In this document: positions 57,150-64,000 of the stretch, piece after piece
Numbering within the stretch: the first letter of the stretch is position 1
How the letters are laid out: the number at the start of each line of letters is the position of its first letter
Assembly (NCBI RefSeq): GCF_003315795.1
Contig: NZ_QMEY01000019.1
Coordinates: 1 to 64,000 of the forward strand
Reading direction: 5' to 3'
Length of the DNA stretch: 64,000 nucleotides
Origin: Spongiactinospora rosea
Lineage (GTDB): Bacteria > Actinomycetota > Actinomycetes > Streptosporangiales > Streptosporangiaceae
Translations under genes and position numbers: made by a program
The notes under the pieces: model-generated
Told to the model about the DNA's origin: nothing
What the model saw: the letters and a program-made list of their open reading frames with translations, nothing else
Databases searched by the model: none

Positions 57150-58910
57150 TCAGAAGGGTCTGGGCCGCACGAACGCGCCGAGGTGGGCGTCGAGGTCGGT
57201 GCCCGCGGGGACCACCTCGACGAACAGGCCGATGAGCTTCCCGGCCAGCTCGGCGTTGAGGCCGCCGTCCCCGATGCCGCCCCGGTACTGCGCGGGTGGC
57301 ACGGCGACCACGGCGTTGCCGTTCTCGATGCGCGCGTCGACCACCTCGGCCGGGCGCATGGCGTTCATCAGGTAGGTGCGCGGGTCGCTGGAGTACATGA
57401 TGATCTCCAGCTTCTCCCAGGTGTGCGCGGGCCGGCGGATCTTGTGCCGGTTCAGCAGCTTGTGGGCGGCGGCCAGGCGGTAGGGGTTCTCCCCGGCGCC
57501 GAGGCAGGCGCCGACGGCGTCCAGGCGTGGCACCGTGGGCGCGACCGCCAGCTTGGTGCGGCTGCCCGGCTTGCGGGCGACGTCCTTGACCACGATCGCG
57601 CCGTCGATCACCTCCGGGACCTGCGTGGCGAGCGCGCGCACCGCCAGTTCGGGCTCGGTGATCGAGAGCCGGCAGGACCCGGCCCTGCCCGGTGTCCCCT
57701 GGTGGAACTCGGTGACCAGGGCGGTGACGCCGTCCCCCGGCAGGAGTTCGACGCCGGCGACGCCCGGCGGCAGGTTGGCGGTGTCCGGGCGCCAGATGAC
57801 CGCCTCCCTCGGGTGCCCGATGCCCGCGTCGTAGATCACGCACTCGAACCGGTCGGGACGGCCCCCTGTGACGTACGCGGTGACGAGCGTGCCGGGACGC
57901 GGCGGCGTGACCAGTTCCGGGCGGCGGTAGCCGGGCGCGGGGCGGTCGATGACGCAGTCGAGTTCGAGGATGAGCGCGGCGGCCTCGTCGGGGGTGATGT
58001 CCAGCGCGCGGGCGACCAGACCGGCCGGGGGGAGGCTGTCGGCGTGGCAGGACAGGCACCTGGCCCGGTTGCGCCGGATACGCAACAGGGCCGGGAGGGT
58101 GGGGTCGTGGCCGGCCTCGGGGCAGGTCCACACCACCGGATCGTCCGTGGCGGCCGAGCCGAGCCGGGTCAGGACCGCCTCGATCGGGGTGGCGTTCGCC
58201 TCGGCCGGCCGGCGGTAGCGCGCCGGGTCGGCCGCCGGGACGATCTCGTACTCGTGGCTTTCGCGGCTCCTGCGGTGCCTGGCCGCCACCCGCACCACTT
58301 CGTACACGTCGATGCCCTGGCCAGGGGAGTTCCGTGCGACCGGTTCCGGTTCGCGGCCGGTCGAGAGGAAGGGGAACCGCTCCCGCCCCACGTGCCGGAT
58401 CCCCGCCACGCGGGCCAGGCAGGCGAACGCCGCGCCGGTCGGGGCGGGCGGGACCATGCGCAGCCGGGCGCTGTACCGGATCAGTGACACGGCCTGCGGG
58501 GAAGGCACGCCCCCGGGCTCCAGTACGGCGTGCGGCAGCCCCTCCGGCGGGTCCTCGCCCCCGGCCTGCGCCCACATCAGGTGTTCGGCCCGCCGCCCGG
58601 CGTCCGGCAGGGCCCGGCTCTCCTCGTAGATCCGCTGGAAGTCCACCGGCACGCCGTCCACGTGGACGTCCACCCAGCGGTTGGTCAGCCCGTAGAGCAC
58701 CATGTAGTAGACGAGGGCGTCGGGGGCGTCCCCCGCCTCGAACCGCATCGCCGAACGCCGGTCGGAGACCGCCAGTCCCTGCCCCGTCCAGGCGCCGAGC
58801 AGCGCGGCGACGTGGTCCTCCGGACCGGCGGGCAGCCGCACGATGATCGGATCGGAGGACATGGCACCCATCGGCTCGGTGACGACCACCTGGCTGACGA
58901 GAGTTGCCAT
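57150..58910 (-). CDS. Protein with zinc-finger-like segment and NusA-type S1-KH-KH modules
   Basis: This 586-residue protein has an N-terminal part (1-250) with no family I recognise. A probable zinc-binding segment follows at 263-288 (TCPEAGH ... CLSCH). An S1/OB-like region at about 338-425 precedes two NusA-type KH modules: VPEVIDGAIVVKDVARKPGS, RTKLAV and DAVGACLGAG (431-475), then AMRPAEVVDARIENGNAVVA and GIGDGGLNAELAGKLIG (517-561). These match NusA motifs (EIxxGxVxIxxxAREPGxRTKxAV; AIGRxGQNxxLA). The NusA N-terminal domain is absent, and the length exceeds a housekeeping NusA. It is divergent by 65 nt from the Trypco2 and protease-STAND genes. RNA binding is inferred; its role here is unknown. 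Confidence 0.75.
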   Translation of the reverse strand: MATLVSQVVVTEPMGAMSSDPIIVRLPAGPEDHVAALLGAWTGQGLAVSDRRSAMRFEAGDAPDALVYYMVLYGLTNRWVDVHVDGVPVDFQRIYEESRALPDAGRRAEHLMWAQAGGEDPPEGLPHAVLEPGGVPSPQAVSLIRYSARLRMVPPAPTGAAFACLARVAGIRHVGRERFPFLSTGREPEPVARNSPGQGIDVYEVVRVAARHRRSRESHEYEIVPAADPARYRRPAEANATPIEAVLTRLGSAATDDPVVWTCPEAGHDPTLPALLRIRRNRARCLSCHADSLPPAGLVARALDITPDEAAALILELDCVIDRPAPGYRRPELVTPPRPGTLVTAYVTGGRPDRFECVIYDAGIGHPREAVIWRPDTANLPPGVAGVELLPGDGVTALVTEFHQGTPGRAGSCRLSITEPELAVRALATQVPEVIDGAIVVKDVARKPGSRTKLAVAPTVPRLDAVGACLGAGENPYRLAAAHKLLNRHKIRRPAHTWEKLEIIMYSSDPRTYLMNAMRPAEVVDARIENGNAVVAVPPAQYRGGIGDGGLNAELAGKLIGLFVEVVPAGTDLDAHLGAFVRPRPF

Positions 58911-58975
58911 CGGATCCTCCGGGTCAACGGCTTTCCCGGCATAATGCCACGAAACCCTCTTCCCTCGGAGGTACG

Positions 58976-59269
58976 GTGATCGAGCTTTCCAGGGTCGTGC
59001 AGGAGTTGCGCGGGGAGCTGACGAAGGCGATGCAGGCCGCCGAGGGCGAGCCGTTGCGCTTCGGCGTGGGCCCGGTGGAGCTGGAGGTGACGATGGTGAT
59101 CACGCGGGAGGAGGCGGCAGGCGGCAAGGTGCGGTTCTGGGTCCTGGAGGCGGGGGCCGACGCCAAGGAGACCGACGAGCGCACGCACCGGGTGACGCTC
59201 ACCCTCACGCCGGAATTCGAGGGCGGCCCGATGCGCGTCGGCGGCGCCGCGGAGGAGGGCGAGGACTGA
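58976..59269 (+). CDS. Trypco2 (trypsin-co-occurring domain 2) protein
   Basis: This 97-residue protein has a helical start (IELSRVVQELRGELTKAMQA) followed by a beta-rich part (FGVGPVELEVTMVITREEAA, GKVRFWVLEAGADAKETDER) and THRVTLTLTPEF, the complete Trypco2 pattern. Proteins of this family are known to neighbour trypsin-STAND conflict genes; their biochemical role is unproven. The GTG start at 58976 has CGGAGG four to five bases upstream. The stop overlaps the probable start of the protease gene. Confidence 0.82.
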   Translation: MIELSRVVQELRGELTKAMQAAEGEPLRFGVGPVELEVTMVITREEAAGGKVRFWVLEAGADAKETDERTHRVTLTLTPEFEGGPMRVGGAAEEGED

Positions 59270-62200
59270 GAGGCGACCGGGCCGGGCAGGTCATCGTCGC
59301 TCGGCGCGACCTCCCCACGTACTACGGTTCAGGCTATCGGGTGGCCGGGGACGTGGTCCTCACCGCCGCCCATGTGATCGAGCATCACCAGAGCATCCAC
59401 GTGCGCTTCCCCGGCGGGTCCGGGCGCAAGGTGCCCGCCCGGTGGCTGTGGAGCGAGGGCGACATCGCCGTACTCGCCCTGGAGGACGACGACGGCGCCG
59501 GAGACGAACTCCAGCCGGTGCCCTACGGGCTCGTGGAGAAGCGCGGCGGCGGGCTCGCCTGCGGGGCGGTCGGCTTCCCCGCGTTCAAGATGCGCGACCG
59601 GCGGCGGGACAGCGTGCAGCTCAGCGGCACCATCTATCCGCTGTCCAACCTCGCCACCGATACCTTGCACATCGTCGTCGACAACGCCCCTGGCGGGGCT
59701 TCCGTCACCTCCTGGCAGGGGATGTCGGGTGCCGCCGTCTTCGTGGGCTCCCGGCTGGTCGGTGTCGTCACGGAGGTGTTCGAGCGCGAGGGCCCGCGGC
59801 ACCTGACGGCCAGGCGTGCCGAGTGGGACTGGACGCCGCGGCGGCGCGACCGGATCGGCTACCACCGGCCGGTGAGCGTCAACCCCGCGCCCCCGCGCGA
59901 CCTCGGCATGTACACGGCGCTGGTCCGTGACCTGGCCCCGGCGGGCGGGCTGCGCGACCGTGAGCGCGAACTCGCCGAGCTGGCCGCCTTCTGCTCCGGC
60001 GAGGAGGTCTATCAGCACTGGCAGGGCGAGCCGTGGTCGGGGAAGACGGCGCTGATGTCCGCCTTCGTACTCGATCCGCCGCCCAGGTCGCGGGTGGCGG
60101 CGTTCTTCGTCAGGGGCCGCCTGGGACACCAGCACGGCGACGTCTTCCTCCAGGCCGTGTGCGAACAGCTCCTGGCCATCGCCGGGGAGTCGCCGGGCGT
60201 GGCGGCCGGTACGTTTCGTTCCTGGCACCTGAGCGGCCTGCTGGAGCGGGCGGCCGACCGCTGCCTGGAGAACGGGGAGCGCCTGTTGCTCGTCGTGGAC
60301 GGGCTGGACGAAGGGCCCGGCGTCGCCGCGTTGCTGCCGCGCCGCCCGCCGGACAACCTCCGGGTGCTGGTCACCGGCCGTCCGCGTCTCGAACTCCCGG
60401 CGGACCTGCCGCCCGACCACCCGTTGCGCACCTGCCGGGTCAGGACACTGACGCCCACCGGCCAGGCCGCGCACCGGGAGTACGAGGCCACCAGTGAGCT
60501 GGGGCGGCTGCTGGGGACGCGGCGGAAGGTCACGCTGCTGGGGTTCCTGGCCGCCGCCGGGGACGGCCTGACCGCGCGGGAGCTGGGCGAGCTGGCCGGG
60601 ATGCCACGGGGAGAGGTGGAGTCCCTGCTGGACGGCCCGGTCGTGGCCAGGACGGCGGGGTACGCCTCCGACGCCGAGATGTTCGTGTTCGCCCACGAGA
60701 CCCTGCTCCGCACGACCGAGCATGAACTGGCCGCCGACCTGCCCGGCCACCGGGCCCGCATTCACGAATGGGCCGACTCCTACCGGGCCCGCGGGTGGCC
60801 GCGGGACACGCCGCAGTACCTTCTGGGCGCGTACGGCGGGCTGCTGACCGACACGGGCGACGCCTCGTGGAGCGAGGAACGGCTCACCGCCTACGCCCTG
60901 GACGCGGCCCGCCACGAGCGCATGACCCGCCTGGTGGGCGGGGAGGCCGCGGCGTTGCGCGAGATCGCCGCGGCCCGGAGGCCGGCCCTCGATCGCCCGC
61001 GGGCCGATCTGGCGGCCCTGGTACGGCTGGCGATCGCGGGCGACCGCGTGCACGGCGCGGGCGCCTCCGTGCCCGCCGAGCTGCCCGTCCTCTGGGCCAG
61101 GCTGGGCCACGGCCCCCGGGCCGCCTCCCTGGCCCAGGCGATCATGGACCCGTCCGAGCGCGCCCGGGCACTCGCGGCCGTGGCCAAGACCCTCGCCGGC
61201 GAGGGCGACCCCGCCACCGCGGAAACCGTCGCGCGCACCATCGAGGCACCGGAACGGCGGGCCTGGGCGCTGGCCGCGATCGTCCACGCCCGGGCCACGG
61301 CGGGCGACCTCACCACCGCCGAGTCCCTGGCCGAATCCATCCGGACCCCCGAACGACAGGCCTGGGCCCTCGCCGCGATCGCCAGAGCCAGCCCACCGGA
61401 CCGCCCGCGGCCACCTGGCCACGCCGAGGGCGTCGCGGACGCGCGCCCGCCGGATGCGGCGCGGTTGCTGGAGCGGGCTGAGGAGGCGGTGCAGGATGTC
61501 GTGGATCTGCGTCGGCGGGCATGGGCGCTGGCCGCTCTGGCCGAGGCGGCGGCCGTGTGCGGGGACGTGGAGCGGGCGGAGAGGCTGGCCGATCGGATCC
61601 CGCTCGCCGATCACCGGGTGCGGGCCCTGAGCGCGATCCTGAAGGCGACCGCCGGGGAGGACCCCGCGCTGACCCGGGCCGTGCTGGGCCGCGCGGAGGC
61701 GACGGCGCAGGTGATGGTCGGCGTGGGCGGGCAGGGCTGGGCGCTGAGCGCGCTGGCCGAGGCCGTCGCCCACTGTGGCGACACCGCGCGAGCCGAGGCC
61801 ATGGCGCGCGGCCTGCCCACGCCGTACGAACGTTCCCACGCGCTGGCGGCCGTGGCGGGCGTCCTCACCGAGGCCGGAGACACCGAGCGCGCCGAGCGGG
61901 TGGCCGACTCGGCGCCCGTGTCCCTCCTGCGCGCGCAGGCGCTGGCCGCCGTGGCCGAGGGGATCGCCGGGCGGGGCGAGCGCGCACGGGCGTCGCGGGT
62001 GACCGAACGGGCCGCGGCCCTCGCGTACTCACTCGCGAAAGGGGGCAGAGGCGGGCGGGCCCTGGTCGCGGTGGCACGGTCCTTCGGCGCGTGCGGGGAC
62101 GGCAGGGCCGAGCAGGTGGCCCGTTCCATCGACGCCCCGCACTACCGGGTCCAGGCACTGATCGCGGTGGCCGGGGCGGCCCTGGAGCGCGGCGAGCAGG

Positions 62201-63591
62201 AACGGGCACTGGCACTGGCCGGGGAGGCCGAGGACCTGGCCAGGTCCGCCACCCCCGCCTCGCGGCAGGCGCAGGCCCTGGTGGCCCTCGCCCAGGCCGT
62301 ACGGGACCCGGCGCTCGCCGAGACCTTCGCCTGCGCGATCCCCCGCCCGGCCGTGCGTGCCAGAATCCTGGTCGAAGTGATCCGGACGATCGCCGCGAGC
62401 GACCCGGCGAAGGCCGAGGCGGTGGCCCGCGCCCGGTTCCCCGAGCGGGAGGAACGCGAAAGGGCGCTGACGGCGGTCGCGGAGGCGCTCGCCGTACGGG
62501 GCGACTTCGATCGCGCCGAGCGGCTGGCCCTGTCGCTGCGCGGCGCGACCGGCCGCGCCCAGGCCCTGGCCACGCTGGCGCGGGCGCTGCCCGACCCCGA
62601 CCGGGCCTGGGCGGTGGCCGGGAAGATCCCGCACGCCGACCGGCGCGGGCAGTCGTGGGCCGGGGTGATCGAGGCCATGGGCGCGGCCGGGTCGCTGGGC
62701 CGGGCCGTGGGGCGGCGGCTGCGCGCGTTGCAGGCCCCCGACCAGCGCGCCCAGGCGCTGATCGGGCTGGCCAGGGTGGCCGCCGGGCAGGGCAGGGCGG
62801 CGCTCGCAGGGCAACTGGCCGAGGAGGCCGAGCCGTTGATCGACCGCACCGCCACCCCGGGCCGGAAGGTCAAGCTGCTCGCGGCGCTGGTGAAGGTCCA
62901 CCTGCGTACCGGCCGGGAGGACCAGGCCAGGCGCCTGGCCCGCCGGATCTCGCCGCCCGAGGCCCACGCCGCGGCGCTGGCGGAGGTGGCGGCGGCGTCC
63001 GCCGTGCGCGGGCGGGTGAACCAGGCCCTGCGCGTGATCAGAAGGATCGAGGCCACGGAGCACAGGGCGCGGGCGTACGTGACGCTGGTCAAGGCGCTGG
63101 CGGACGGGGGCGAACCGGCCACCGCCGCGTCCATCGCCCGCAGGAGCATCCCCACGGCCGACCACATGGCCCGCGCGCTGGCCGTACTGATCCGCGCCGA
63201 CCCCGGCGGCGGGCGAGTCGCCGCGGCGGCCGTCGAGCAGGCCGGGCTGCTGGTCCCCGCGCGTGTCACCAACCCGGGCGAACAGCTCATGGCCTTCACC
63301 GACCTGGTGCGGGTGATCGCGGACGGCCCCGGCCCGCGGGCGGCGGGTCCGCTCGCGGACAAGGTCGCCGCGATGGCCGAGACCGTCGAGGACCCCGAAC
63401 GGCGGGCGCAGATCCAGATCGCCCTGGCCCGGGCGGCCGATCCGGACCGCGCCCGCCGCCTGCTCGCGGACGTCCTGACCGGCCCGTCCTGGGCGGCGGC
63501 GCTGGCCGCCCTGGGCGACATCGACCCGGACGCCCTCGCCGTGGCCGCCGGGGAACTGCGCCCGCCGCCGGACGGAGGTGACGGGCGGTGA
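59266..63591 (+). CDS. Trypsin-STAND NTPase with long helical-repeat tail; probable CTG start
   Basis: This is a protein of about 1441 residues. An N-terminal trypsin-like domain has His (VLTAAHVIEHH), Asp (EGDIAVLALED) and Ser (SWQGMSGAAVF). A P-loop domain (Walker A GEPWSGKTALM, Walker B LLLVVDGLDEGPG, RVLVTGRPR) and a winged-helix-like part follow. Over 800 residues of about 35-residue TPR-like repeats make up the rest (e.g. RALAAVAKTLAGEGDPATAE, RAWALAAIVHARATAGDLTT). The first GTG (59341) would remove the strand before the catalytic His, whereas the frame is open back to CTG at 59266, which overlaps the Trypco2 stop and follows GAGGAGG. It probably senses an intruder by the repeats and activates the protease. 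Confidence 0.8.
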   Translation: MRGDRAGQVIVARRDLPTYYGSGYRVAGDVVLTAAHVIEHHQSIHVRFPGGSGRKVPARWLWSEGDIAVLALEDDDGAGDELQPVPYGLVEKRGGGLACGAVGFPAFKMRDRRRDSVQLSGTIYPLSNLATDTLHIVVDNAPGGASVTSWQGMSGAAVFVGSRLVGVVTEVFEREGPRHLTARRAEWDWTPRRRDRIGYHRPVSVNPAPPRDLGMYTALVRDLAPAGGLRDRERELAELAAFCSGEEVYQHWQGEPWSGKTALMSAFVLDPPPRSRVAAFFVRGRLGHQHGDVFLQAVCEQLLAIAGESPGVAAGTFRSWHLSGLLERAADRCLENGERLLLVVDGLDEGPGVAALLPRRPPDNLRVLVTGRPRLELPADLPPDHPLRTCRVRTLTPTGQAAHREYEATSELGRLLGTRRKVTLLGFLAAAGDGLTARELGELAGMPRGEVESLLDGPVVARTAGYASDAEMFVFAHETLLRTTEHELAADLPGHRARIHEWADSYRARGWPRDTPQYLLGAYGGLLTDTGDASWSEERLTAYALDAARHERMTRLVGGEAAALREIAAARRPALDRPRADLAALVRLAIAGDRVHGAGASVPAELPVLWARLGHGPRAASLAQAIMDPSERARALAAVAKTLAGEGDPATAETVARTIEAPERRAWALAAIVHARATAGDLTTAESLAESIRTPERQAWALAAIARASPPDRPRPPGHAEGVADARPPDAARLLERAEEAVQDVVDLRRRAWALAALAEAAAVCGDVERAERLADRIPLADHRVRALSAILKATAGEDPALTRAVLGRAEATAQVMVGVGGQGWALSALAEAVAHCGDTARAEAMARGLPTPYERSHALAAVAGVLTEAGDTERAERVADSAPVSLLRAQALAAVAEGIAGRGERARASRVTERAAALAYSLAKGGRGGRALVAVARSFGACGDGRAEQVARSIDAPHYRVQALIAVAGAALERGEQERALALAGEAEDLARSATPASRQAQALVALAQAVRDPALAETFACAIPRPAVRARILVEVIRTIAASDPAKAEAVARARFPEREERERALTAVAEALAVRGDFDRAERLALSLRGATGRAQALATLARALPDPDRAWAVAGKIPHADRRGQSWAGVIEAMGAAGSLGRAVGRRLRALQAPDQRAQALIGLARVAAGQGRAALAGQLAEEAEPLIDRTATPGRKVKLLAALVKVHLRTGREDQARRLARRISPPEAHAAALAEVAAASAVRGRVNQALRVIRRIEATEHRARAYVTLVKALADGGEPATAASIARRSIPTADHMARALAVLIRADPGGGRVAAAAVEQAGLLVPARVTNPGEQLMAFTDLVRVIADGPGPRAAGPLADKVAAMAETVEDPERRAQIQIALARAADPDRARRLLADVLTGPSWAAALAALGDIDPDALAVAAGELRPPPDGGDGR

Positions 63592-63784
63592 CATCGAGGA
63601 GGGTCTCGGCTACGCGCTGGAGGACGACCCGGCGGTGGCCGCCGCGACCCGCGAGGAACTGCTCGCGGGCGCGCGGCGGCGCGGTGCCACGCTCGCGACG
63701 GCCCATCTGACCCGCCCGTTCGTCGGCGCCGCCGAGGCCGGTGTCCAGAGGCAGGTGCCTAGCGGTACACCCTGGCGCGCTTGA
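63578..63784 (+). CDS. Small hypothetical protein
   Basis: This 68-residue frame starts at a GTG overlapping the end of the protease-STAND gene (14-nt overlap). It has the GC-rich third positions expected of coding sequence (TGGDIEEGLGYALEDDPAVA, AATREELLAGARRRGATL). The last part overlaps the convergent cyclophilin end by 26 nt. It may be a real coupled small protein or chance coding; no family is recognised. Confidence 0.4.
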   Translation: MTGGDIEEGLGYALEDDPAVAAATREELLAGARRRGATLATAHLTRPFVGAAEAGVQRQVPSGTPWRA

Positions 63785-64000
63785 TCTCGGCGGGGAGCAC
63801 CGGCTTGCCGTCCACCGGCGGGGTCGGGCCGTCGGGCGTGGGCTGGATGCCGCCCGCCGCGATGCGGTCCAGGGCGCCGAGCCCGGCGGCGTCGACCGTG
63901 CCGAAGACGGTGTACAGCGGCGGCAGCCCCGAGTCGCCGTAGACCAGGAAGAACTGGCTGCCGTTGGTGTCGGGCCCGGCGTTGGCCATGGCCAGCACGC
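63759..64000 (-). CDS. Peptidyl-prolyl cis-trans isomerase, cyclophilin type (C-terminal part)
   Basis: The last 80 or so residues show the cyclophilin core MANAGPDTNGSQFFLVYGDS and LYTVFGTVDAAGLGALDRIA, followed by a family-typical tail (PVDGKPVLPAEIKRARVYR). The N-terminal part lies beyond base 64000. It catalyses proline isomerisation during folding; whether this copy is membrane-anchored cannot be judged. Confidence 0.85.
   Translation of the reverse strand, partial: VLAMANAGPDTNGSQFFLVYGDSGLPPLYTVFGTVDAAGLGALDRIAAGGIQPTPDGPTPPVDGKPVLPAEIKRARVYR

Noticed and set aside
59240..59300. Programmed frameshift fusing Trypco2 with the protease
   Set aside because: No slippery heptamer is evident; a coupled CTG start explains the overlap more simply. 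Kept only as an alternative.
59329..61839. 836-codon open frame antisense to the protease-STAND gene
   Set aside because: Gly/Arg/Gln-rich, no motifs; it mirrors third-position GC of the real gene.
61521..63581. 686-codon frame in the same direction as the STAND repeats, other phase
   Set aside because: Arg/Gly/Pro low-complexity shadow; the true phase shows regular helical repeats.

Overview
The window is GC-rich (third codon positions almost always G or C), with tightly packed genes, frequent GTG and TTG starts, ATGA/GTGA stop-start overlaps, a Tat lipoprotein and an F420-type oxidoreductase. This fits a filamentous actinomycete. Streptosporangiales is my best guess, but it is an inference from gene style only. 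No rRNA, tRNA, CRISPR array or phage structural gene was found.

Layout. (1) 1-810: the outer end of an IS3-family element has cut into a TPR-type regulator gene; 810-1349 is non-coding and holds a degenerate duplication rich in short palindromes. (2) 1350-7167: a putative conflict/RiPP island. A 50-residue peptide is translationally coupled to a stand-alone YcaO enzyme, followed on the same strand by a membrane NACHT NTPase; divergent from them is a trypsin-like protease fused to an alpha/beta hydrolase. (3) 7177-20571: small stress and regulatory genes around an ECF41-type sigma factor. I find five matches to the ECF41 promoter (TGTCACA, 16-17 nt, CGTC or TGTC) in front of the sigma gene and four neighbours. 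The same stretch holds a methionine aminopeptidase/XRE pair sharing a 19-bp perfect inverted repeat, a MarR/NmrA pair with two operators, and an HxlR/DUF899 pair. (4) 21274-32733: a catabolic operon (Liv-type ABC importer, amidase, alcohol dehydrogenase, aldehyde dehydrogenase) beside an IclR regulator and a second, divergent aldehyde dehydrogenase; matching IclR-type half-sites lie in front of both units. (5) 32743-36883: an Lrp/AsnC regulator and E1alpha-E1beta-E2 of a branched-chain/aromatic 2-oxoacid dehydrogenase. (6) 36921-45553: the phenylacetate catabolon paaZ-A-B-C-D-E, paaG-, paaH- and paaF-like genes and a TetR (PaaR-like) regulator, with a shared operator at two promoters. (7) 45590-57149: a long minus-strand operon (amidase, IMPase-like protein, aldo/keto reductase, paaK, SsuABC-type importer, F420-type oxidoreductase, second amidase, crotonase) facing a LysR gene. 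(8) 57150-63784: a second conflict-type island. A protein with a zinc-finger-like segment and NusA-type S1-KH-KH modules is divergent from a Trypco2-domain gene that overlaps a 1441-residue trypsin-STAND-helical-repeat protein, apparently started at CTG. (9) The window ends in a cyclophilin gene.

The middle of the window reads as one metabolic theme: import of aromatic amide- or alcohol-like compounds, conversion to phenylacetate or phenylacetyl-CoA (PaaK, possibly also the 2-oxoacid dehydrogenase), ring epoxidation by PaaABCDE, ring opening by PaaZ and beta-oxidation. The thiolase PaaJ is not in the window. The two outer islands both pair trypsin-like proteases with STAND/NACHT NTPases and are the most likely places for an undescribed system: peptide-YcaO-NACHT-protease/hydrolase on the left, NusA-KH/Trypco2/trypsin-STAND on the right.
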